A stretch of DNA of 64,000 bases, taken from assembly GCA_000149265.1 (NCBI GenBank), contig CH003067.1, positions 156,889 to 220,888 of the forward strand, written 5' to 3'. A model generated the notes under the pieces. The model did no database searches and had not been told where the DNA came from. It saw only the letters and a program-made list of their open reading frames with translations. The DNA comes from Ciona savignyi (taxonomy: Eukaryota; Chordata; Ascidiacea; Phlebobranchia; Cionidae). Below are positions 1-14,100 of this stretch, piece by piece (the first letter of the stretch is position 1; every line of letters starts with the position of its first letter). Position numbers and translations under genes: made by a program.

Positions 1-550
1 GCACAGGTAATCAATTCAACTTGTTTATACTGAAAAGCTTAATATAAATACTTTTTAATAACAATGGTTTGAAAACATCAGTCGTTAAACAGACCAGTTG
101 AGTTGGTGGTAGAATTGGTTGAATAGTAACCAGCTGGTCAGATGTATCCTTTGAAGGACATTTGGGGAACATTGATTATATCCAGTGAATAATTTAGTTG
201 TAAAAAGCTAGAAGTAATATCACTATCTTACAAAACACGATGCAATAGTCAGAACAACCTAAATTTGGATAACTAATTTGAAGAAATAGGTACATTATAA
301 CGTTCCTAAGTTTGCCCACAATCAGGGGAAAACAAAATTATTGTATATTATATAATAATACAGAAGTTTACTAATATACTAACCTACCCAGGAAAACAAC
401 TAAAAATTAGTGCAAATACACTTATTCATCAAAATTTATCAAACTATAATCGATTGCAAATTTCCCCAACATACAGTATAAATGACTAATTCATTATATT
501 TCAAAACAAAAAACAAAATGTTAGTATGTTATAACTGATTGACCACTTAC
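1..550. other. Intron sequence at the window edge
   Basis: I see no exon in this stretch. It belongs to the intron downstream of the last EGF exon (donor GTAAGTGG at 549-550 on the minus strand). Positions 70-200 hold a degenerate plus-strand fragment of the tRNA-like SINE (cagctggtcagatgtatcc and a following ccagtgaataatttagtt stretch). Confidence 0.5.
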
Positions 551-3500
551 CAGTTGAGCAGTTTTTGCCAGTGTAACCAGCCGTGCAGTTACATTTGAAA
601 TCATTGACCAAATCCGTGCATGTAGAATCATATTGACATGGTGTATTCTGACAGTCGTCTATATCTGAGGGTTAATGTAAAAAAGGTATTCAAGTTTAAA
701 TTCATTTAACAACTACCTATGGCTTAAACATGGTACAACTTTACCTACATTTATAAACTGATGATTAGATTTTATTGGGCTGCTTTATTGTATGAGATAC
801 TTTTTCCAATAAGAAATATTGGCAAAAAGTAGGTTGTGAACATGCACATTATCATATAAGGCCTGACATGTGACCAAATTGATTTTCTTGTCAATTGGAA
901 TTTTGTATTTTATGATAGTTCAGGTATATATCTCCAAACACACTATATTTCCTCACAAGTAAACAATACCCATGTGACAAATACACTACAAAACCAAAGT
1001 ATAAAATATGTGTAATGCTACTTTGATAAAACTTACTGATCACTTACCAGTTGAGCAGTTTTTTCCAGAGTAACCAGCTGTGCAGTTACATTTGTAATCA
1101 TTGACCAAATCCGTGCATGTAGAATTGTGTTGACATGGTTTATTCTGACAGTCATCTATATCTGAGGATTAATGTAATGAGGATATTAAAGTCTAAAGTC
1201 TTTAATACAAATCTAAACAATGATATTTCTGATTACATTGGGTAGTAAAAATGGTCACTATTTGGGAAGGTCACTTTGCGCAGGTAAAGGGTGTTGGGAC
1301 GTGAACAGGAAGGTTGCAGGAACGAAACCGGCGGCTAAGTAGCCAGTTTTGACCCATGTTCAGGTACTTTGTGGATATTGCTTAAACCCAGTGAATTAAT
1401 TAGTTAAATCAAGGTATAGCAATGTCTTCTTTTTTTGTTTGTTTTGCTGTTTAGATCAATCGTAAAAAGCGTCGCCGGTCTTCTGGCAACAGAAAGGATG
1501 TGGGATCAAAACCTGTCATTTGCTAGACGGTTGTGTGCTTGTACAAGGCACTTGGCATAAATCACCAGAAATCAATAGTTTGTACTCAACTTGACGTAAC
1601 ATACGGTTAACCTGGCAGTAATAGCGAAATAATCTTGAGATTGCCCCTTTTTGATAAAACCTATGTCTAATGTTACCTTGATTTAACTAATTAATCACTT
1701 ACCAGTTGAGCAGTTTTTGCCTGAATAACCAGCTGTGCAGTTACATTTATAATCATTGACCAAATCCGTGCATGTAGAATTGTGTTGACATGGTGTATTC
1801 TGACATTCATCTATATCTAAGAATTAATTTATACAACATTATCAATACAATTTTAATGTCGTCAAGTCCAATCGCATTGTGTACTGGTAAAGAATAACTG
1901 GCGGGTTCAGACAGATTCTGATTTTAATCCCCACTTGGCTACCAAACCATACAAATGTAGTTTTTATAACTAGTACAATGTATTGCATGTTCCACAGAAT
2001 TTTAAAGTATAAATTACAGTAGATGCTAATTGATTTTGTTCATAAAATAATGTATGTACCATATTCAATGCACATTCAATGATTGTTATGTAGCTTGTTA
2101 CATAACACACAAAATTAGAAAAGAAGGCGGGTTTTGAACCCACAACCTTAAGGCTATAGGTCTAAATGTTATAACATTAATTTCTTGTTAGCATTAATAA
2201 GTTATTTGTTAATAACTATGTATACATCTTTAAATACACAGATTTATTATAACTTATTTGTCAATAACTCTATACACATTACCATGCACATTTCCCCAGA
2301 GAATATAAATGATAAATCCACCGAATTCCACAGCAGTTAAAATGTTTAGTGTTACTTTGTTATAACTATTTGAATACTTACCAGTTGAGCAGTTTTTGCC
2401 AGAGTAACCAGCCGTGCAGTTACATTTGTAATCATTGACCAAATCCGTGCATGTAGAATCATGTTGACATGGTGTATTTTGACATTCATCTATATCTGAG
2501 GGTTGATCAACATTACAATAATAATCAAGTTAAATTGTCTTTGGTCCCAGCTTGGTGTAGTGGTAAAGCGCGTCTGACATGACTAGACAGGTTACAAGTT
2601 CAAAACTTACCCTGGTTACACAACCAAACCACATGATAATGCATTGCATATGATACGAAAGTTTAATGTAAAAAACAGTAACTGCTAATGGATTTTGTTT
2701 ATAAATTTGAGTATATACAATATCTGATACACATCAATGTTTGCTATATAGTTCGTTACATAGCACAAAGAAATAAAAGAAAGAATGCCTATAAACACAC
2801 AAAATGTATATTGCTACACATGTTATTGAAAATATTTTCTTAACTTATGATAGAATGTTTTTGTTAATAACCATGTTTATATCTGCAAATATATGGTACT
2901 TGCAAATTTTACACCGCCACACGAGTAAATGATAAATCCACCACAATATAAAATATGTTTATTACAACCTTATTATAAATGATTGGTCACTTACCAGTTG
3001 AGCAATTTTTGCCAGAGTAACCAGCTGTGCAGTTACATTTGTAATCATTGACCAAATCCGTGCATGTAGAATCATATTGACATGGTGTATTCTGACAGTC
3101 ATCTATATCTAAGTAGTAAAATAATTATGTTATTTCTGGTTTAAACTCTTACATTTGCAGAAAACATTTTCAAAATAAGGTTGCAATATGACCTAAGAAA
3201 ACCATTGAAAATCTCATATTTATAAATTTACAGGAAAAAGAAAGCTGTTTGTGTTTGTACATATAAACAATAATGTAATAAATCAAAGTGTTTTGTTAAC
3301 TTTTTTAATTGATATGTTACATTCACATTAAAGCCAATTTACTGGATTTGTTCACTGTCTATAAAGTACCATGACCATAGTACACAACCAGTTACATGCT
3401 ACTTAGTTATAATTATTTCATCACTTACCAATTGAACAGTTTTTGCCAGAGTAACCAGGCGTGCAGTTACATTTGTAATCATTGACCAAATCCGTGCATG

Positions 3501-6500
3501 TAGAATCATATTGACATGGTGTATTCTGACAGTCATCTATATCTGAGAATAATTACAGTAACATTAGTAAAGACTAGGGCACTTTAATACCAATCTATAC
3601 ATCAATATCTCTGAATACAATGATTATAAATCAATGCGGTATGTAGACCTGTTTGCTAAGTGGAAGTGTGTCAGGATGTCAAACGAAGAGTTGTAGGATC
3701 AAAACCAGAGGCTGGTCAGTTTTTTGACAAGATACTTTGTGGATGTTTCCTATACCCATTAAGATTAAAACTTTTCCCATTTTCCTATTCACAAGGATAA
3801 AACATGAGTATCTAATCACAACATACAAATTTCTGTATGGTGACCTCATATGCCATTATATATATTTTTTGTCCATTAAATAAATATTTAAATAATACCC
3901 GATTAAATAACCTTAAAATACACAAATATTTTCGAGTTATTCAATGATAACAATACTAATTCTCTCACTGACAAGACTTAAATGACAAACCCACCCCAAT
4001 ACCATTAAATTAATGGTAGGTTACAACAAATACTTGATCACTTACCCATTGAACAGTTTTTTCCAGAGTAACCAGCTGTGCAGTTACATTTGTAATCATT
4101 GATCAAATCCGTGCATGTAGAATCATATTGACATGGTGTATTCTGACAGTCATCTATATCTGAGAATAAATACAATAACATTAGTAAAAACTATGGCACT
4201 TTAATACCAATCTATACATTGATATCTCTGAACACAATGATTAGAAATCAACATGTGGTATGTAGGGCCATTTGCGAAGTGGATGTGTGTCAGAATGTCA
4301 ATGGAAGAGTTGTAGGACCAAAACCAGTAGCTGGCTGGTCAGTTTTTTGACAAGATTCTTCGTGGGTGTTTCCAAAATGCATTAAAATAAAAACTTCCCT
4401 CATTTTCGTATTAACAAGGATAAACCATTAATAATATCCTATCATAACACGCAACTTTCTGTATGGTGACCTCATATGCCATTATATATATATTTTTTGT
4501 CTATTTAATAAATATTAAATAATACCCAATTAAATAACCTTAAAAAACACAAATATTTTCCTAAAAGATATTCAATGATAACCATACTATTTCTTTCACT
4601 GTCAAATGTCAAGACATAATTGACAAATCCACCCCAATACCATTAAATTAATGGTAGGTTACAACAAATACTTGATCACTTACCAGTTGAACAGTTTTTT
4701 CCAGAGTAACCAGCTGTGCAGTTACATTTGTAATCATTGACCAAATCTGTGCATGTAGAATCATATTGACATGGTGTATTCTGACATTCATCTATATCTG
4801 TAGGATAATGCACCAATGTTTAAAGAGATTAAAGCTCTCAGTACAAATGTACACAACGATAGATCTGATCACAAGGGGTAGGAACTAATAATCATACAGT
4901 CCAGCTGCTTGGCTCTGTGAGTCGGCAAATATAAGGTTGCAGGATCAAAACCGGTTAATAGGTAGTTAGTATTTTCTTTTAGCCAGGCACTTGATTAAAG
5001 AAGATATGATAGGATATTTATATTTACCCCAGTGAATGGGAACATTAACACAATGGCAATAGTCAGAATATCACGTTCACCTTTGGGTTACTGTACTTAT
5101 TGTGGGGTATTGTGTATGATTGAGACATTTCTTCAATTTTGGTAGAACCATCATGAATATTGATATTGCTCAATCCAAGTATTGTGTTGTGCTTAACCAA
5201 CAGTATAGCAATGCCACCATCTAATACAACACGCTGCAATGGCATCAACAATGCACATAATTCCGAACAATAAAAATGTTATAATGCCCCTCCATTTTTC
5301 ATATCAATAGTATTGGATTACCCTACATCATATTCCATAGTACAGGAATTCGTTAGAATATAGTACAGTTGATTGGCTAAAGCTATTACATTGTATTGTG
5401 TATTATAGAATTTTACTTTAAATTATACACAACTCATTTGATTCCATTGGGTTGGTTCTTTTATTTAGGTACATTCACAAAACAAGTTTAGGGTTATTTA
5501 GTTATAATTATTTGACCACTTACCAGTTGAACAGTTTTTGCCAGAGTAACCAGCCGTGCAGTTACATTTGTAATCATTGACCAAATCCGTACATGTAGAA
5601 TCATGTTGACATGGTGTATTCTGACATTCATCTATATCTAAGGGGTAATCAACATAGCATTATCACATTTTAATGTTCCCAAGTCTAACCACTCGGTGTA
5701 GTGGTTAAGAATGACTGGCATGACCAGACAGGTTATGGTTTCAATCCTTACTCTCTCCACAATACCACATGATTGTTATTTTTTATAGCTAATACAATGT
5801 ATCGCATGTGCCACTAAATTTTAATGTATAAAACTTAGTAGATTCTAATGATTTTGTTCATAAATTAAAGTATGAACTATATAAAATGCACATTCAATGA
5901 TTGTTAACTCATTTGATTCAATTGAGTTAGTTCTTTTATTTAGGTAAATTAAGTTCCACCTAAGAGATTTTCTTGACCATGTAAATAAACAATTTAATAA
6001 TAACTATGCATATATCCTATAGTACACACAAATTTCACAAATGTAATTCAAGATAATTGTATACATTTTTTCTTTACTGTTCTTTAATTTGTTCTCGCCT
6101 TTTACGTTCCTTAATTTATTTAAATTCCGGCTTCCTTAAGTTGTGCGATAAGACGCTCAAGCTAATTGGCAATCGACGTGTTTTCCTTCTTTAAATGCTC
6201 GACCTCTAAGTTCGTTGTAATATTTCAGTTGTAAGCCAAATGAGTCTTTAGTCTTATAGTATTTGTTAACGGTTATAGTATTTGTTTATTAACAGATTTT
6301 CTTTCTTTATTTCTTCGCAGAGCATTAGGATATATTTATGCAATTTCAAATTTATGTAAAAAAATTAGATTGGGATCACGCACAGTTCGGTAAGAATGGT
6401 TTTTTAATACGTTTGTTGTATTGTGTTTTTTATATTTATGTTGATTTTTATTTACAGAAAATCGCTTTTGCTTTACAATATATAACACTTCGAGGAAGCA

Positions 6501-8141
6501 AGAGAGTGTATTTGACTGTGCCCACGTTACAAGCAGCCTATGTTACGGAAATTCAATTTTGAAGGCTGCATTGTAACAATAATTCTGAGTTAATGGTTTA
6601 ATAAATATATCCCCACCACACAGGACATAAGGAACCAAAACACACCATTACTGCAACACAAGACTTTATGTGGCTATGCTCTAACTAATTAATCACTTAC
6701 CAGTTGAGCAGTTTTTGCCAGAGTAACCAGCTGTGCAGTTACATTTGAAATCATTGACCAAATCCGTGCATGAAGAATTATGTTGACATGGTTTATTCTG
6801 ACATTCATCTATTTCTGAGGGTTAATCAACATATCATTATTAATCACATTTTAATGTTCTTAAGTCTAACCGCTTGGAGTAGTGGTTAAGAATGACTGGC
6901 ATGACCAGACAGGTTATAGTTTTAATCCCTACTCTCTCCACAAAAACACATGATCGTTATTTCTTATGGATATTACAATGCATCACATGTGCCACTAAAT
7001 TTTAATGTATAAAACCTTGTAGATTCCAATGATTTTGTTCATAAATTAAAGTATGTACTATATAAGATGCACATTTGATGATTGTTAACTCATTTGAATC
7101 CATTAGTTTAGTACGTTTATTTAGGTACATTAAGTTCCACCAAAGTAGATAAATAATTTAATAATAACAATTTATATATCCTAAAATACACACAAATTTT
7201 ACAAATGTAATTCAAGATAATTGTGACTTATTGGTTTTATAAATATATCCCCAACACACAGGACATAAGGGACTAATACACCCCATTACCACAACACAAT
7301 ACTTTTATGTGGCATGCTCTAACTAAATAATAACTTACCAGTTGAGCAGTTTTTGCCAGAGTAACCAGCCGTGCAGTTACATTTGTAATCATTGACCAAA
7401 TCCGTGCATGTAGAATTGTGTTGACATGGTTTATGTTGACATTCATCTATATCTGAGGTTTAATAAAACGAGGTGTTAAAATCTCAGTACACCACATGAT
7501 CAAAAATGCTAAGATATAGCTTCAAGATACAAAATTTTTATATCATTATCACTTATTACAGGGGTAAAAATAACAGTCAGTAATTTTCCAAAAATGGTTT
7601 ATTTGTAGCATCTCAGACTGCCGATCAAATAAATAGTGACATCCAAACCAGCCAATTGTCACTGGGAAAGGTCCCTAAATAAGGCTAAATACCGGTGGTT
7701 TAATAGGTTAAACAATAAATATTGTATAGTTACCAGCCTATTAACACAAGATTATACCATTGGTTACCGCAATGTCAGAGTTTTCTAACACCTGTACATG
7801 TTATAATACTAACGGCCTGTTATAATATCATTTATAATAACTGTACATACAATGATACATATACATATATCTAAAAATTCAAAAACCCTTTAAAATTATT
7901 CTACAATAATCGCAAAAAAATGTTCCATTTTAATTTTGCCAACCAGCCACATAATAAATAACAAATGCACCTGAATAGTACAGAACACAACATGCTTAAT
8001 ATTACAATATTATAATGGACCACTTACTAATTGAACAGTTTTTGCCAGAGTAACCAGCCGTGCAGTTACATTTGTAATCATCGACCAAATCAGTGCATGT
8101 AGAATTGTGTTGACATGGTGTATTCTGACATTCATCCATAT
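551..8141 (-). CDS. EGF exons 27-38: tandem array of near-identical type A EGF modules
   Basis: There are twelve 114-nt phase 1-1 exons: 8028-8141, 7339-7452, 6701-6814, 5524-5637, 4684-4797, 4046-4159, 3429-3542, 2995-3108, 2382-2495, 1703-1816, 1048-1161 and 551-664. With the type A exons at 9187, 10876, 13472, 13830 and 14647 there are 17 copies. Each starts D-I-D-D/E-C-Q-N and ends in [14 protein letters not shown] or a close variant. TDLVNDYKC fits the Asp hydroxylation pattern, and HNSTC fits the O-fucose pattern. Six neighbouring copies (2382 to 5524) and the copy at 551 have Asp instead of Asn in the N-S-T sequon. The coding similarity is far above that of the upstream modules, so the array is young or homogenised. 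The array continues past the window edge. Confidence 0.9.
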
Positions 8142-11100
8142 CTAAGGAATTATTTAATATATTATTACTAAAAAATATATGTTCAACATAAAAATGCAGT
8201 ATGGCAAAATAGAACAGCATTTTAGATCACCAAAATAATCAAAATACATGGAAATAGTCAAAACTAGGAAAATGTAAGCAATTCCGTCCACACAGCTCAG
8301 TTGGTTACAGCATTTGCTTTAAGCCAAATGGATCTTGGTTTAAAACCAGCCGCTGGCTTAATCACTTGTGTCCTTGGACAGGGCACTCATGGAAATTGCC
8401 AGTACTCAGCGGATTATTTTGTTAAATCAACATTTTTAAAATACAATAAACTAAAATAGCTCCAGGAAGGCGATGGTGGACATTATGTAATTTGACAATT
8501 GCCTATTTGATAATGACACTTGTATTTTTTAATTTACTGAATAAAATATAAATATATTATGCTAATTAAGTTTTTAAAACTGCAATCTGTAATGACAAAT
8601 TAATGGAAACAGCAGGCATTGATTAGATGGTACGGCTGGTGGAGTCTTCTCTATTGGGTTAAGTTACCAGAGAAAGGGTGCAGAAAAAAGAAAAAAACTA
8701 TCTAATCAATATTTTATTTAGCAAGGCACTTGGTGAATGTTGCCAGAATGTAGTTTTTTAATGGAATAAAAAATTTTAGTCAACATCACACTATTATAAA
8801 AACAATATTGTGGACATGTGATTCTATCAGGGCCCATGTTATTATAACTTGTTTTTTACATCCACAGGGATAAACATAAGTCTGCTATTAAAATTTATTG
8901 GAACAAAGACTGACATAATTCATAATTTATTTTGATGAATCTACCACAGTGTGTTGCACTCTCTACAAGTTTTCTTAAGCCTGGTTACATGCCTCCAAAT
9001 TGATTTTTTACACAAAAAAAAAAACAATTTAACTGGCAATAACCTAACATAAATTGTTCTATATTTTCAATATTGCAAAACATTTCTTTATATTTGATCA
9101 ACCAACCTAATATATATAGATAAAATTTACACCAACAACACATGTTACAATATAGGCTACTTTGCAATATTTCACTAGTATCTTACCAGATGAGCAGTTT
9201 TTGCCAGAGTAACCAGCCGTGCAGTTGCATTTGTAATCATTGACCAAATCCGTGCATGTAGAATTGTGTTGACATGGTTTATTCTGACATTCATCTATAT
9301 CTGAGGGTTAATGTATAATCGTATTTAAATTTAAAGTATTATAAAATGAATTATGGTGAACACAAATACGATTGCAAAACAAAAATGATGCCAAGACAAG
9401 ATTAATAAAAAATGTAGAGAGCGATCACACAGGTAATCGTCAGATAGCCTTTTGCCTACCGTTGTGTGTTAGTGTGGAGCTATTGGATTTGTATGTAATT
9501 AAGAGATGACTTATTTTGTTTCTAAAAACTTTGGCTTCTTGTTGACGGTACCAACAGATGATGCTTTAAACCAACTGAACTAATTAACCAGATAGATATC
9601 AAACCAACTAACTTATTGAGCAGTTCTTTCCATCATATCCATCCACACAGTTGCACGTATAATTGTCCAAACCATCTATGCAAGTGGCATTGTTCAAACA
9701 AGGGTCTGGACTACAGTCATCTCTGTCTGTAAATTTGTAGCAATATTTCAGATAGTGTAGTAATTTGGTTTTAAACTACATTCCATGACTTTAGGCATTA
9801 TGGTGTCATTATATATTTTTAAATATGATTTTTTTAATCAACATAATCTATACACAACCAGTTTTAGCATCCATGTTTGTATTTTTATCTTACAACATTA
9901 GTCGTGCAGGTTCTAAAGCCATAGGTTAATATCTAATTACTCTTTTCCTAAAGCAATATTTTTAAAAGGACCAGAAATAACAGAATTGTTATTTTAAGCA
10001 CAGCCAAGCACGTGAAAAGTTAATATTCCTACTTTCACTGCAGTTTCTCCCATAAAACCCACTGTAGCAAGTGCAGTTGTAATCATCTAACAGATCATTG
10101 CAAGTTCCATTGACACATGGTGAGCCCTCACATTCGTTTATATCTGGATGCAAATAAACAATTTTGTATCATGGTGCATGAAAGAGTTCCAATTAAACAT
10201 CAATTATTTTGATATTTTTTATAAGAATACAGTAAAAACAGAATTACTCAAGTATTAAAATCACATATAAGATCAATGTTGATTTAATTACCTATTGAAC
10301 AGTTTTTGCCTGTGTACCCATATAAACAGACACAGTTGTAGTCATTGACACAATCTAAACAAGTGGCTCCATTTTGGCAGAATCCTTTCGCACAATCATC
10401 TATATCTGGTAAAGTGCATAAAAAGGGTCATTGGTCTAATTTTTTTAAATATTGGTACTTTGTACGATTTTTATTAAACTAAAGCATACAGTTTAAAATC
10501 TTGTAGCATGTATTAAATTGCCAGAGAGTTGCCAAATTTATGTTAGAAGCTCAAAGAAAGAGGCCACAAAAAAGGTCATATTAAAAAAATTTAAATCAAA
10601 ATAAAGTTACATAGAAAGAAGTCACTGTAACTTTTTCACACATCAGTTATTTGGTTCTAAAACCATATGACTATCCAGCTAGTCTGAATTGTTGACATTT
10701 TAATGCATTTCCAATTACCACGCATTTATCCAAATTCAGCAGATTTCTTTGATGACTACCTTGTATATTGTATCTACTTTTGCTTACCAAGCAGGATTTA
10801 AAGAACAAATTTATCTGAATATCGAATCACATAACATTTTTAATACTACTTTAATAAAACTAATTTATCACTTACCAGTTGAGCAGTTTTTGCCAGAGTA
10901 ACCAGCTGTACAGTTACATTTGAAATCATTGACCAAATCCGTGCATGTAGAATTGTGTTGACACGGTTTATTCTGACAGTCATCTATATCTAAGGGGCCA
11001 TTAAAACTGTTAGAGCTATTTACTTAATGACGTAGTAAAGAAAAAGCAGACAACATGTACCTAGCAGAATAAGTGACAAAAAAATAAAACTAATTTGTCC

Positions 11101-14100
11101 GACTGATTAGTCTGATGGATCAGTGCGTTGACTTTTAACCGAATGGTTGCAGTCTCTCAACTGGTCACAAGCTAGTCGGTTGTGTCTTTGGGAAAGGTAC
11201 CTTTCGGCTTTTTTCTGGACCCAGCAAATTATAGGTTTTACTAAATTTAAAGAATGTCTGTATCATACACAAGGCACTGCAATAGGTCCGGTAACCCGAC
11301 TGTGGGCACGAGGTAATCCGACGATTGTCCGTGTATTAACTCAATTGTTTTTTTCCAATAACGGTTATAAACATGAATATCCTATCCCTATGTAACATTG
11401 CTATCATATGTCACTCGAGTTAAATCACAAAATATTATGTAGAATAATTTACTTGATGAGCAGTTTTTTCCTTTGTAGCCAGTCGTACAGTTGCAATAGT
11501 AATCATTTAGATTCGGTATATCAGTACAATTTCCATTCTGACATGGTCCATCTTTACATTGAATGAATTCTAGGGGTAAAATGGTATGTCAGCATAAAAT
11601 ATATTTTAGTTTATGAATATTAGGGAATAATAAAGTAGTGTATTGGTTATGCTCAGTGATAATAACGAGACAGGTACTTGGTTCAATAACCACCTTGGCT
11701 ATTCCTCTACCATAAAAAAAGTGGTAAAGCCGATGCTTTAACCAGCCGGATAAATATCAAACCAACTAACTTATTAAACAGCTGGATAATTATCAAACCA
11801 ACTAACTTATTGAGCAGTTCTTTCCAATATATCCATCCAGACAGCTGCACGTATAATTGTCCAAACCATCTATACAAGTGGCATTGTTCATACAAGGGTC
11901 TGGACTACAGTCATCTCTGTCTGTTAATTATAAGAACTTTCAGTTAAGTAAATTGGTTTATGCCGCAAAGTATAACTACAGGTAACCAGGTATGATAAGC
12001 TTCAGAATATAATGTATTTTATTTAAAAAAATCTTTACACATTATTTGTTTAAAAAACATTTTTATATACGTTATATTTCACTTTTTTTTAATTGCAGAT
12101 GTATCTATAAATGAAGTAAGGTTATCAACCATTTTTTATCTAATATGTAATGTTTTATTATGTGGTGTTCTTTTTTTAACATTTGTTTTTAAATTTTTTT
12201 CTGATAACTGTTCTCGTAAAGCATGTATTCTATATAAACCCTTATAAACAAAGAAACGTTGTTCACACTAGTGAATTCATTTTTTTAATTACTACAAAAC
12301 AGAGCCAAGCAAAAAAAGGAACTTTTATACTTTCACTGCAGTTCTTTCCATGAAACCCAGTGTAGCAAGTGCAGTTGTAACCATCTAACAGATCATTGCA
12401 AGTTCCATTTACGCATGGTGAGCCCTCACATTCGTTTATATCTGGATGTAGAGAAAATAATTTGTGTTTTGCTATACCAAATTTTCACATCAAAAACCTC
12501 AATTAGTTAAATTTGTATTAAAAAAACAAAGTCAAGTAGATTTAATAATAAAGTTCACACTAGCTATGGAATATCAGTGTTTGTTTAAAAAGTATGTGAG
12601 TCATAAATTTTTTTTGCATCTAATTTTCTTTAGTGTTATAAGTACTTTTAAAGTTTTTATTAAGTGATGGCATAGCCTTTTGTATAGATATTAGGAATAA
12701 CTAAGTAACACTTAGTTATATACACAGTAAGACATGTAAATAGTAATTTTGTTATACTAAATACACTAAAAATAATTTTTTAAATAATTCAATTGTAAAA
12801 TACACTTCGTTTTCCTAAATGATTTAATTACCTATTGAGCAGTTTTTGCCTGTGTACCCAAAAGGACAGACACAGTTGTAGCCATTGACACAATCTAAAC
12901 AGGTGGCTCCATTTTGACAGAATCCTTGGGCACAATCGTCTATATCTGGTAATGTGCATGGAAAAGGGTCATTATTTTTAATTTAAAGTACTTATTATGG
13001 TAATGTTGGGGCTATTAATGCTGTTCTAAGAATTATTTAAGAAATTTTAAACTTTAAAACCATATGGTTAATGGTGATGTCATTTGTATCCTGGCAGGTT
13101 GAAAATCTGTGTTTAGACAATAATCAGGATTTAAGCCCTAATCAACAATTACATAATAATCAGACTTTAAACACTAATCAACATTTTGACAATAATTTAA
13201 AGTTAACCAGTATAATAAGCACATACCACAAGGGGTAACATTCGTGTCTTAACGATGAATACAACAGACCAGCCAGCTATGTTTTATACCAACTGACATT
13301 GCCAAATGCTACCAAATTGATTTTATTGTCTACAGAATAGGTCTTTTTAAAATAATAATATGCACATTTTTTTCGTTGGCAGAAAAATAATGACATATAC
13401 AACTGATTACCAGAGAATATTACAGGTTTAGTATTACTTTGATATCACTGATTGATTGATTAATCACTTACCAGTTGAGCAGTTTTTGCCAGAATAACCA
13501 GCCGTGCAGTTACATTTGTAATCATTGACCAAATCCGTGCATGTAGAATTGTGTTGACATGGTTTATTCTGACATTCATCTATATCTGAGAGATAAGGCA
13601 ATGATGATATTAAAGTTTAAAGTCCTCAATACAAATTTAAACATTGATATTTCTGATTACAATGGGTGAATATATATGAGGGTTAATAAAACAATGTTAT
13701 TACAGATTAAAACGCTTTAACACCTAAAAAAAAAAAAAAAATATTCAATAAAAATGCACACTGGCAAAAAAAACATTATCCAAGGATGTTGCAAAATTTA
13801 AGATATGCTTCAATTAATTGATCACTTACCAGTTGAACAGTTTTTGTCAGAGTAACCAGCTGTACAGTTACATTTGTAATCATTGACCATATCTATGCAT
13901 GTTGAATTGTGTTGACAATCTACATTCTGACAGTCATCTATATCTGAAAGTTTAAAGCAACAATGTTATTTAGGTTAAGGAACTTTAACAGATGTCTAGC
14001 TGATTGACTTTGTGGTAATGCGACTTGCCACAAGTTGAAAAGTTGTGGGATCAAAAACAACATCTGGCTTAATAATTGTGTTTTTAGGCAAACCATTTTA

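Noticed and set aside
2549-2640. A functional tRNA gene
   Set aside because: A- and B-box-like sequences exist, but the acceptor stem does not pair and relatives are dispersed in introns, so it is a SINE head.
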